Below are positions 8,550 to 15,624 of a stretch of DNA of 64,000 bases, one piece after another. Origin of the DNA: Saccharopolyspora gloriosae. GTDB lineage: Bacteria; Actinomycetota; Actinomycetes; Mycobacteriales; Pseudonocardiaceae. Location of the stretch: NCBI RefSeq assembly GCF_022828475.1, contig NZ_CP059557.1, forward strand, positions 4,201,470 to 4,265,469. Reading direction: 5' to 3'. Position numbers and translations under genes: made by a program. Each line of letters starts with the position of its first letter. Position 1 is the stretch's first letter. The notes under the pieces were generated by a model that was given only the letters and a program-made list of their open reading frames with translations, ran no database searches and was not told where the DNA came from.

Positions 8550-8795
8550 CGTTCCGTTACACGCGACCGCACATTTGACGACAATTGCCATGAACATGGC
8601 TCCGAACCGCACATACATGCCACATCAGCACGTCGAACGCGCCATCATGAAAGGCACTGTCCGGCGAAGGATCGTCAGTCACCGACCTCGCTCGACATGG
8701 ATTTCCGGACGCCCGCCCGGATAGCATTACAAGCACGCTGATCAGCGTTGATGAATACGCAGAAGACAAGGCAACACCGATTCCAAGGAGTGGCC

Positions 8796-8912
8796 ATGTA
8801 TTCCAAGCCCAGCATCCTCAAGGTCGGCGGCTTCCAGAAGCTGACCCAGCACAGCCGGCCGGCGAAGAAGGACAAGGCCGGGCGCCGTCGCCCTCGCCAC
8901 ATCCTGCTCTGA
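8796..8912 (+). CDS. Lasso peptide precursor (38 aa), predicted His1-Asp8 ring
   Basis: This short gene was found by reading upstream of the cyclase. The ATG follows AAGGAG at 8785-8790. The 18-residue leader carries the actinobacterial lasso motif Y-x2-P-x-[LI]-x3-G-x5-T: Tyr2, Pro5, Ile7, Gly11, Thr17. Thr17 is the expected -2 residue, so cleavage after Gln18 gives the core HSRPAKKDKAGRRRPRHILL (20 residues). Asp26 becomes core position 8 and is the only acidic residue in the core, so an 8-residue macrolactam His1-Asp8 is predicted, with a 12-residue tail. There are no Cys, so no disulfide (class II). The core holds eight Lys/Arg against one Asp and ends in a hydrophobic ILL; both a His N-terminus and such charge are unusual. 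Cleavage one residue either way would give a 9- or 7-residue ring, also chemically possible. Confidence 0.88.
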   Translation: MYSKPSILKVGGFQKLTQHSRPAKKDKAGRRRPRHILL

Positions 8913-8936
8913 GCCACCGAGCACCGCGGAGAAGAG

Positions 8937-8965
8937 CGCGAGCCACGGTTCTGCCGTGGCTCGCG
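8937..8965 (+). promoter_or_regulatory. Stem-loop between lasso precursor and cyclase genes
   Basis: A perfect 12-bp stem, CGCGAGCCACGG (8937-8948) and CCGTGGCTCGCG (8954-8965), encloses a 5-base loop. There is no T-tract. In this position such a structure is expected to cause partial termination or to protect the 3' end of the precursor mRNA, giving much precursor and little enzyme. It also covers the GTG at 8956, an in-frame alternative cyclase start. Confidence 0.7.
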
Positions 8966-9003
8966 TCGAGCGCTCGCCCGTTCCCTGCTGGAGGCCTCCT
9001 TCC

Positions 9004-10839
9004 ATGAACCGTTTCAACCGTGCCGGCGAGTGGCTCGTCGTCCTGCCGGACCACCCCGCGTCCGAACCGCTCGCCGACTCGCTGGGCGGCGCGCTCCGCG
9101 TCGACCACCCGTCCGGACGGCCCTGGCTCGTCGGCAACTGGGGCACCGCGGACCTGCGGGTCGGGGCGGCCGGTCACACGAAGGTCGCCGCACTCGGCTT
9201 CTGCGCGGCGGACACCGAACAACTCATCCGCATCGCGGACCGCACCCGCACGGTCGCCGACCTCGACGCGACCTCGTTCGAACGCGCGGGCTGCTACCAC
9301 CTGCTGGCCTCGGTCCGGGGTGTGGTGCGTGCCCAAGGCACCCTGTCCGGCCTGCGCAGACTGGTCCACACCCGGATCGGCGGCATCACCGTCGCCGCCA
9401 CCCGAGCCGACGTGCTCGGCGCGATCAGCGGGGCCGAGGTGGACCCGCGGCGACTGCTGCTGCGGCTGTTGCTCTCCGAAGTCGCGCTGCACACGGTGAA
9501 CACCCCGCTGTGGCAAGGACTGCACGCCGTCGACGAAGACGGCTACCTCGTGCTCGACGAGCAGGGGCGGGCACGGGTGCACCGGCGGTGGAGCCCGCCG
9601 GTCGCCGACGTTCCGCTGCGGGAAGCCGCGGCACGGTTGCGCGTGGCGCTCGACGGCGCGGTGCGGGCGCGGGTGGACTCCGGGATGGCGGTGAGCAGCG
9701 ACCTCTCCGGTGGCCTCGACTCCACCACGTTGTGCTTCCTCGCCGCGCGGAACGGGCGTCCGCTGACCACGCTCACGACCTTGGCCACCGACGCCGGTGA
9801 CGACGATCCGTACTGGGCGGACCTCGCCGCCGAATCCCTCCCCGGCGTGCACCGGCTGCAATTCGCGTTCGCCGAGCTGCCCACCCCGTACGACGACCTG
9901 CTGCGCGCCGGGCCTGCCGGGGAGGAACCGTTCCCCGGCATCGAGGACCGCACGATGTACCGGGCGCTCGCCGCCTACCTCGGCGCCGCCGGGACCGCGG
10001 TGCACCTCACCGGCGACGGCGGGGACGAGGTACTGCCCGGCGGATCGTCCGGAGTCTTCGACTTCATGCTCAGCCGGCCGTGGACCGCGTTCTCCCAGCT
10101 GCGCGGATATCGCGCGCTGGAACATTGGAGCTGGGCCGACATCGGGCGCATGGCGTGGGAACAACGCCGCACCTATCCCGCTTGGCTGGCCGACCGCGCG
10201 CGCCGCGTCATCGCCTCACCGCTGGACGACGAAGGCGCCTCCGCGCTGCTGCAACTGCCACCGTGGGCGACCCAGGACGCGGTGGACGCGGTGCGGGACC
10301 TGCTCGTCGCCGAGGCCGACACCGCCGGGCGCCACGACGCCGGCTGGACCGAGCACCACACGGTGTGGGGCATCCGGCTGTGCGCGAATCTGGTTCGCGG
10401 CACCGTGCCGGTGTACGCCGCGGAAGGAATCCGGCTCAGCTCACCGTATTTGGACGACGCGGTCATCGAGGCGTGCATCGCGGCCCGCCCCTACGAGCGC
10501 CGCTCCCCCTGGCAGTACAAGCCGATCCTGACCGAGGCGTTGCGCGGGATCGTGCCGGAGGCCTCGTTGAAGCGCGTCACCAAAGCGGAGGGCTCCAACT
10601 TGGAGCACACCGGGATCCGCCGGAACGTCGACGCGCTCACCGCGCTGTGCGAGGACTCCCGGCTGGCCGAACTGGGCCTCATCGACGCGACCAGGTTGCG
10701 CGCGGTGTGCACCGGGTTCCAGCTGCGCCTGTTCACCCCGTACGCGATGTCCACGACGTTCAGCTGCGAGCGCTGGCTGCGCGATCTCGACGACGAGACC
10801 GCGCGCCCGGTGCTCGCCGAACAGAACGAGGTGTCCTGA
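9004..10839 (+). CDS. Lasso peptide cyclase (asparagine synthetase-like)
   Basis: The product has 611 residues. It is homologous to class B asparagine synthetases: an N-terminal glutaminase-like domain without a catalytic Cys2, and a synthetase domain with the ATP-binding PP-loop SGGLDS at residues 235-240. In lasso pathways (LasC/McjC) this enzyme adenylates the ring Asp/Glu side chain and joins it to the core N-terminus. Here it would link Asp8 to the alpha-amine of His1. ATG 9004 is chosen for GGAGG at 8990-8994; the upstream GTG 8956 lies inside a stem-loop. The stop overlaps the next start (TGATG). Confidence 0.93.
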   Translation: MNRFNRAGEWLVVLPDHPASEPLADSLGGALRVDHPSGRPWLVGNWGTADLRVGAAGHTKVAALGFCAADTEQLIRIADRTRTVADLDATSFERAGCYHLLASVRGVVRAQGTLSGLRRLVHTRIGGITVAATRADVLGAISGAEVDPRRLLLRLLLSEVALHTVNTPLWQGLHAVDEDGYLVLDEQGRARVHRRWSPPVADVPLREAAARLRVALDGAVRARVDSGMAVSSDLSGGLDSTTLCFLAARNGRPLTTLTTLATDAGDDDPYWADLAAESLPGVHRLQFAFAELPTPYDDLLRAGPAGEEPFPGIEDRTMYRALAAYLGAAGTAVHLTGDGGDEVLPGGSSGVFDFMLSRPWTAFSQLRGYRALEHWSWADIGRMAWEQRRTYPAWLADRARRVIASPLDDEGASALLQLPPWATQDAVDAVRDLLVAEADTAGRHDAGWTEHHTVWGIRLCANLVRGTVPVYAAEGIRLSSPYLDDAVIEACIAARPYERRSPWQYKPILTEALRGIVPEASLKRVTKAEGSNLEHTGIRRNVDALTALCEDSRLAELGLIDATRLRAVCTGFQLRLFTPYAMSTTFSCERWLRDLDDETARPVLAEQNEVS

Positions 10840-11108
10840 TGACCGTGCGCCTGCACCGAGACGTCTCCCTGATCCGCACCGACGACGGCGGGGTGCTGCT
10901 CGATCAGCGCTCCGGGGAGTACTGGCAGCTCAACCACACCGCCGCGACCGCGCTGCGGCTGCTGCTCGACGGAACGGGTGAGCAGGAGGTCGCGACGGCG
11001 CTCGTCGCCGAGTGCCAACCGGGCGAAGTGGAGCCGGACCAGGCGTTGCGGGACGTGCGCGAGCTCGCCGACGAGTTGACGGCCGCGAAACTGGCGGTGC
11101 GCTCGTGA
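10839..11108 (+). CDS. Lasso RRE protein (PqqD-like, B1)
   Basis: The product has 89 residues with a PqqD/RRE winged-helix fold: a beta-rich N-terminus with GVLLDQRSGEYWQLNHTAATAL, then helices ending in a D-V-R-E-L segment. As in other actinobacterial lasso loci, it should bind the leader through its YxxP motif (Tyr2/Pro5 of the precursor) and deliver it to the peptidase and cyclase. Start and stop both overlap neighbours by 1-4 bases, so the three enzymes are translationally coupled. Confidence 0.9.
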   Translation: MTVRLHRDVSLIRTDDGGVLLDQRSGEYWQLNHTAATALRLLLDGTGEQEVATALVAECQPGEVEPDQALRDVRELADELTAAKLAVRS

Positions 11109-11530
11109 GCACGCAGGAGACGTTGTTCCGCCACGACGGCCGCGCACCGCTGCGGATCCGCCTCGCCGCGCGCCTCGCCGTCGCGATCGCGCTGGGATTG
11201 TCGCGGCTGCCACCACGGCGCATCCGGGCGGTGCTGGTGGCGGTGCGGGGACGGGCGCGGCCCGCCGCGCACGATCAGGTGCTGGCCGCCCGCCGAGCCG
11301 TGGTGGCGAGCAGCGTGACCTGTGCGGGCAAGGGGTGCCTGCCGCGTTCGATCGCGACGGCGCTGCTGGTCCGGATGCGCGGGCAGTGGCCGAGCTGGCG
11401 GGTGGGTGCGCGCACGGCGCCGTTCGGCGCGCACGCCTGGGTGGAGGCGGAGGGACGCCCGGTGGGCGAGGACGCGAACATCACGTCGTTCCGCCCGCTG
11501 CTCTCCGTCGACCCCCGCGACCCCGCATGA
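11105..11530 (+). CDS. Lasso leader peptidase (transglutaminase-like, B2)
   Basis: The product has 141 residues. It belongs to the lasso peptide B2 family, a Cys protease of transglutaminase fold. Candidate triad: Cys78 in GCLPRS, His110 in GAHAWVE and Asp123 in VGEDA. It removes the leader after Gln18 of the precursor. GTG 11105 overlaps the preceding stop. With the RRE protein it forms the split B protein typical of actinobacteria. It is the last gene of the operon and is followed by a palindromic doublet. Confidence 0.93.
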   Translation: MSTQETLFRHDGRAPLRIRLAARLAVAIALGLSRLPPRRIRAVLVAVRGRARPAAHDQVLAARRAVVASSVTCAGKGCLPRSIATALLVRMRGQWPSWRVGARTAPFGAHAWVEAEGRPVGEDANITSFRPLLSVDPRDPA

Positions 11531-11534
11531 GTTC

Positions 11535-11642
11535 GGGTGAACGGTCCTTTCGACCGATCCGGTCAGCGGCATCCATCTCACCCGCGGGAATAGGTGAACG
11601 GCCCGTTTAGCCGGTCGGATTGAGCAAAGGTTCCATTCACCG
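11535..11642. repeat. Palindromic doublet, family 1, copy A (convergent junction)
   Basis: There are two imperfect palindromes of about 50 bases: 11535-11583 (GGGTGAACGG... to ...TCACCC) and 11592-11642 (AGGTGAACGG... to ...TTCACC). Related doublets lie at 41757 and 50763. Each sits between convergent genes, here the lasso peptidase and a TetR gene, so a bidirectional terminator is likely. Confidence 0.7.
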
Positions 11643-11661
11643 GAGGTGGTTCGGTGTTCGG

Positions 11662-12291
11662 TCAGGGTGGTTGCGGGGGGCCGATCCGGTCGGTGAGGTA
11701 GCCGGTCAGCAGGCGGGTGATCTCGTTGATGACGGTGTCGCGGTCGATTCGGGGGCGGTCCAGGACGTAGCTGATCGTCAGGTACTCGACCGTGCGCACC
11801 AGCACCCACGCGACCGCGTCCACCCGGCCGCCGCGCCCTCGGTCGTAGAGCAGCAGCGTCGTGGTCACCAGCTCGTCGATGCGGTGCTTGAAGTCGGCCC
11901 GTCGAGTATCGGCGGCAGGCGGCAGCTGCTCGTAGAGCACCCGCACCAGACCCGCGTTCTCCTCGAACGCGTCCAGCAGCGCGATCACGTTGCCGCGCAC
12001 CGCACCCGTGAGCGAACCGCCCGCGAGGTTGGCGACGAACGCGCTGGAGATGCGAGCGTGCATCCGGTCGGTGGAACGATCGATCACCTGAGCCAGCAGC
12101 GCGTGCTTGTCCGGGAAGTACTGGTAGAGCGACCCGGGACTGACGCCCGCCGCGGTGGCGATGCGGCTGGTGCTCGCCCGGTCGTAGCCGTGTTCCAGCA
12201 GGACGGCGTGACCGGCGTCGATGATCCGGTCGACCATCGCGCGGGACCGCTCCTGGCGGGGTTCGCGACGCACCGGACGCCGGGAGATCAC
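11662..12291 (-). CDS. TetR/AcrR family transcriptional regulator
   Basis: The product has 209 residues. The N-terminal helix-turn-helix reads MVDRIIDAGHAVLLEHGY, then STSRIATAAGVSPGSLYQYFPDKHALL. The likely start is GTG 12291, with GGAG five bases upstream. That ribosome site is the last of three tandem 15-bp repeats (12292-12336), each holding TTTGGAG. A start further upstream would add a Val/Phe/Gly-rich stretch out of place in TetR proteins. It is divergent from the MpaB-type oxygenase gene at 12377 and probably represses it. Confidence 0.85.
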   Translation of the reverse strand: MISRRPVRREPRQERSRAMVDRIIDAGHAVLLEHGYDRASTSRIATAAGVSPGSLYQYFPDKHALLAQVIDRSTDRMHARISSAFVANLAGGSLTGAVRGNVIALLDAFEENAGLVRVLYEQLPPAADTRRADFKHRIDELVTTTLLLYDRGRGGRVDAVAWVLVRTVEYLTISYVLDRPRIDRDTVINEITRLLTGYLTDRIGPPQPP

Positions 12292-12336
12292 GAGCACTCC
12301 AAAGACGAGCACTCCAAAGACGACCGCTCCAAAGAC
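12292..12336 (-). repeat. Three tandem 15-bp repeats carrying Shine-Dalgarno cores
   Basis: On the plus strand the unit is GAGCACTCCAAAGAC (two exact copies) plus GACCGCTCCAAAGAC. Read on the minus strand each unit gives GTCTTTGGAG, so the TetR start codon is preceded by three spaced GGAG sites. Slippage would change the number of sites without changing frame. Confidence 0.7.
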
Positions 12337-12376
12337 GAATTGAACGCGAACAAATCTTCGTGTCAGCATCCTGCAC

Positions 12377-13615
12377 ATGACCCCACCTGTGGCGCAACGC
12401 ACTTCCGCGGCGGCGTACCCCACCCGCTTCTTCGGGGCACCGCAACGTTCCGAACGCATCGGGCGAGTTCTGCGCTGGGCCGCCGGGGTGAAGGATCTCG
12501 ACGAGGAACTGCTGGACCGGATCGGGCGGCGGATGTTCACCCGCGACGAGATCGGCGCGCGCCTCGTCCGCGCGATGGGCCGGGATCGGCCGGACGCGGA
12601 GCGGGTGACGATGGCCGGGTTCGGGCAGGCGCTGGAGCACGGGATCGACTCGGTTCCCGACGCTCCCGCCGCGTTGCGGGAGTTCTTCGCCGAGGTGGAC
12701 CGGGTTCCGGACTGGGTGGACTTCGACCTGGTGGAGCGGGGAGCGCGCACGATCCGGCGGATGGGGCGCAACGTGGACGACGTGCTGCTGCAGCTGTCGC
12801 TGATCGGCGGCTACCGGTTCGGCGGGCCGGCGGATCTGCTGGTGGCGACCGGTGGCCTCACCGGCTCCACCGCCATGCGCAGGCTCGGTGAGACGAAGAA
12901 GTGGGCCATCGCCATCAGCCGGCCGGGTGGAATGCGCCGCGACGGCGAGGGTTTCAAGCTCACCGTCCACGTGCGGGCCATGCACGCGCTGATCAACCAC
13001 CGCTTCGAGACCAACGGCCGGTGGGACTCGCAGCGTTGGGGTCTGCCCATCAACCAGGCCGACCAGGCCGCGACGCTCGGGCTGTTCAACAGCACCTTGC
13101 TGCTCGGGGTGCGCGGGCTCGGGTGGCTCGTGACGCCCGCGGAGTCGCGTGCGGTGATGCACGCGTGGAAGTACGTGGGCTGGTTGATGGGCGTCGACGA
13201 GGACTTCCTGTTCGACGGAGAACGCGAGCAGAATCGGTTCAACTACCACATCTTGCGCGTCCAGGACGGCGTGACACCGGCGGGCGCCGCGCTGTCGGGC
13301 GCGCTGGTGGCGGGCAAGCGGAACCTGGATCGCGGCCGGTTCAGCGCGGTCATCGGGCCGTACGAGCGGCTGCGCTTGCTGAGCATGCTGCGGTACTTCC
13401 TCGGCAAGAAGGACATGCGGGATCTGGAGCTGCCGGTGGTTCCGGTCTGGGCGATCCCGCCGATCGCGGCGAAGAATCTGGTGCTGTCCGGGCTGATCGC
13501 GCGCAGCCGCCGTGGCCGCCGCTACCTGGAGCGCGCGGGCGACCGGTTCGCGCAGCGAGATCTGCACCGGACGTTCGGAACCGCTCGGCCGGAGATCGGC
13601 GCGCTGCCATCCTGA
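12377..13615 (+). CDS. MpaB-type oxygenase (DUF2236)
   Basis: The product has 412 residues, mostly alpha-helical, of the MpaB/latex-clearing-protein superfamily. It is recognised from the RxGETKKW region (RRLGETKKWAIAI), the H-x-R-AMHALINHRF segment and GLPINQADQAATLGLFN. Characterised relatives are haem-b oxygenases that cleave isoprenoid or rubber double bonds, and MpaB itself. The substrate is not predictable here. It is divergent from a TetR gene, a common arrangement for this family, and followed by a hairpin at 13631. Confidence 0.85.
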   Translation: MTPPVAQRTSAAAYPTRFFGAPQRSERIGRVLRWAAGVKDLDEELLDRIGRRMFTRDEIGARLVRAMGRDRPDAERVTMAGFGQALEHGIDSVPDAPAALREFFAEVDRVPDWVDFDLVERGARTIRRMGRNVDDVLLQLSLIGGYRFGGPADLLVATGGLTGSTAMRRLGETKKWAIAISRPGGMRRDGEGFKLTVHVRAMHALINHRFETNGRWDSQRWGLPINQADQAATLGLFNSTLLLGVRGLGWLVTPAESRAVMHAWKYVGWLMGVDEDFLFDGEREQNRFNYHILRVQDGVTPAGAALSGALVAGKRNLDRGRFSAVIGPYERLRLLSMLRYFLGKKDMRDLELPVVPVWAIPPIAAKNLVLSGLIARSRRGRRYLERAGDRFAQRDLHRTFGTARPEIGALPS

Positions 13616-13630
13616 TTCCATCGCGGCAGC

Positions 13631-13660
13631 ACCGGCCCCATCGTTCTCGGCGGGGCCGGT
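13631..13660 (+). terminator. Hairpin after the MpaB-type oxygenase
   Basis: ACCGGCCCC (13631-13639) pairs with GGGGCCGGT (13652-13660), a 9-bp perfect GC-rich stem with a 12-base loop, 16 bases after the stop. Confidence 0.6.
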
Positions 13661-13739
13661 TCTCGTGGTGCCGGGAGCCCGCCTCGCACGCGGTGGCGGG
13701 GCCGGAATTCCGCCCTGGTCGCGCCTACGCCTCGATCGC

Positions 13740-14045
13740 CGCACTGCCGCGAGTGCTCATCTCGCCACGAACATCCGGCCGGTCGAGTGCTTCGATGAAC
13801 TCCGCAAAGACGCCATCGCCCGCGACGACGGCGAGGCGCGGCTCAAGTCCGCGCTGCGCGAAGCGTTGCAGCGCACCGCAACGACCGCTACGTCAAGGGC
13901 GAACGCGAATCCGGGGCCGAAGCGGCCACTCCGGCCACCGTGCACGGCGACGGTTCGCAGGTCCGCGCGGCCGATCTGCCCTTCCACCTGCCGTCGGAGC
14001 CGATCAAGACCCACGAACCTGCGGGGGCCTCGGCCTGCCGTGCGG
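13740..14045 (+). pseudogene. Possible decayed gene remnant, unknown family
   Basis: No intact gene fits in 13616-14134. One frame gives protein-like sequence (NIRPVECFDELRKDAIARDD, then ALREALQRT) up to about 13878, after which a second frame carries on (NDRYVKGERESGAEAATPAT, then SQVRAADLPFHLPSEPIKTH). The change of frame, and the absence of a start codon or ribosome site, suggest a frameshifted fragment. I do not recognise the family. Confidence 0.35.
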
Positions 14046-14069
14046 CACCTGCGGTGAGCACGCCCCCGC

Positions 14070-14092
14070 CCCGAGGTGAGCATCACCTCGGG
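14070..14092 (-). terminator. Hairpin downstream of the MFS gene
   Basis: CCCGAGGTGA (14070-14079) pairs with TCACCTCGGG (14083-14092), a perfect 10-bp stem with a 3-base loop, 43 bases past the stop of the minus-strand MFS gene. Confidence 0.7.
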
Positions 14093-14097
14093 ACGGC

Positions 14098-14176
14098 TCG
14101 CGGTTTCCTCGCGAGGATTCCTGTCGTAGCGGAGCTACTTGAGGAATCGATCCGGCGGCGAGGAAGCCGCTGAGGT
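14098..14176. repeat. Dispersed palindromic repeat, family 2, copy 2
   Basis: The left arm is TCGCGGTTTCCTCGCGAGGA from 14098; the right arm, at 14158-14176, is the reverse complement of the 19-nt family core. The element overlaps the last codons of the MFS gene and supplies its stop. Confidence 0.65.
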
Positions 14177-15496
14177 CTCGCCATCGGCGCCGCCGGGCAC
14201 CCCGCCCTGACCTCCTCGCCGCCGCAGCACCAGCACCGAGCCCGCCGCCAGCAACGACGCGAACGCCAAGGCGTAGAGGCCGTAGGTCACGGTCCCCGTC
14301 TGCTCCTTGATCAGCCCGAAGCCGAACGGGGCGACGAAGCCGCCCAGGTTGCCCAGCGAGTTGATCACGGCGATGGCGGGGGCGACGATCCGCGGGCTCA
14401 GGCTCTGCTGCGGAATGGACCAGAACAACGGGCTGGCGCTCTTGAACCCCATCGCGGCCAGGCACAGGAACACCAGTGCGGGCCACGGCGACACGACCGC
14501 CGCGAGCCAGGTGCCGACCGCCGCGGTGAGCAGCGCGAACACCAGCAGCGGTCGCCGATCGCCCATCCGGTCCCCCGCGCGCCCCGCCAAGTACATCGCG
14601 ACGATCGCGCAGATCCACGGCAGCGAGGACAGCAGCCCCACCGTGACGTCGTTGGTGCCGTCGATGCGCCGCACGATCGACGGCAGCCAGAACGTGTTGG
14701 CGTAGATGGACAACTGGATGGCGAAGTAGATCCAGCAGAACAGCAGCAGCTTCGGCTGCAGCAGCAGCCGCCAGCGCGAGCCGCCGCGATCATCCGCGGA
14801 CTTCACCTCGTCCTCGGCGGCGATCCGGCTCGTCAGCGCGTCCTTCTCCCCGTCGGTGAGCCAGCGCGCGTCGCGGATTTCGGCGTCCAGGAAGAAGAAC
14901 GCGACGGCGCCGACGACGACCGACAGCGCGCCCTCCAGCCCGAACATCCACTGCCAGCCGTGCGCGCCCAGCAATCCGTCCATGGACAGCAGCGGCCCGG
15001 ACAGCGGACCCGAGATCGCCGCGGCGATCGACGAGCCCGCGACGAACAGCGCCGTCGCCCGGCCCCGGTGCGAGTCCGGCAACCAGCGGGTGAAGTAGAA
15101 CAGCACCGCCGGGAAGAACCCGGCCTCCGCCGCGCCGAGCAGGAAGCGCAGCACGTAGAACATCTCGGGGCTGTTGACGAGGGCCATCGCCGCCGAGACC
15201 AGCCCCCAGCTGATCATGATCCGGGTGAGCCAGATCTTCGCGCCGAAGCGCTCCATCAGGACATTGCTGGGCAGCTCGAACAGCGCGTAGGCGATGAAGA
15301 ACAACCCGGCGCCGAAACCGTAGGCCGCGGCCCCGATGCCGACGTCGGCTCCCAGGTGGCTCTCGGCGTACCCGATGTTGGAACGGTTGAGCTGATTGCA
15401 GATCAGCATGATCACGAACAGCGGGACGACCCGTCGGAAGATCTTGCCGATGGCACTGCTGAGCGCGGGATCGTGCTGCTCGGACGTGAACGACAT
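14135..15496 (-). CDS. MFS transporter, anion:cation symporter (phthalate/sugar acid permease-like)
   Basis: The product has 453 residues and about 12 membrane segments. The N-terminal NQLNRSNIGYA segment, followed by YALFELPSNVLMERFGAK and the GAAEAGFFPAVLFYFTRWLP block, is typical of the ACS family (tartrate, phthalate, glucarate and related organic anions). GGGAG precedes the ATG. The last residues (SAASSPPDRFLK) are encoded by a dispersed repeat, so the original C-terminus may have been replaced. It is likely monocistronic; no catabolic gene is adjacent. Confidence 0.88.
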   Translation of the reverse strand: MSFTSEQHDPALSSAIGKIFRRVVPLFVIMLICNQLNRSNIGYAESHLGADVGIGAAAYGFGAGLFFIAYALFELPSNVLMERFGAKIWLTRIMISWGLVSAAMALVNSPEMFYVLRFLLGAAEAGFFPAVLFYFTRWLPDSHRGRATALFVAGSSIAAAISGPLSGPLLSMDGLLGAHGWQWMFGLEGALSVVVGAVAFFFLDAEIRDARWLTDGEKDALTSRIAAEDEVKSADDRGGSRWRLLLQPKLLLFCWIYFAIQLSIYANTFWLPSIVRRIDGTNDVTVGLLSSLPWICAIVAMYLAGRAGDRMGDRRPLLVFALLTAAVGTWLAAVVSPWPALVFLCLAAMGFKSASPLFWSIPQQSLSPRIVAPAIAVINSLGNLGGFVAPFGFGLIKEQTGTVTYGLYALAFASLLAAGSVLVLRRRGGQGGVPGGADGETSAASSPPDRFLK

Positions 15497-15624
15497 CGGT
15501 CACTCCCTCGATCGCGGTCCGGTGCCCCGGCACCGGACGCGCTCACCGTAGAAGGGGTGATCACCGCGCGTCCAAACCCAAATCGGCAACGGTCGATACC
15601 CGAATTGACTCGATCGACGTTCGC

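Noticed and set aside
8956-9003. Upstream GTG start for the lasso cyclase
   Set aside because: It lies within the 12-bp hairpin and lacks a ribosome site, whereas ATG 9004 has GGAGG at proper distance.
12292-12771. N-terminally extended TetR with a Val/Phe/Gly-rich hydrophobic stretch
   Set aside because: The stretch is the translation of the tandem ribosome-site repeats; a membrane helix before a TetR domain is unlikely and a good start exists at 12291.
10904-13744. 946-codon minus-strand frame spanning TetR, MpaB and lasso genes
   Set aside because: It overlaps several well-supported genes on both strands and has no continuous domain content.
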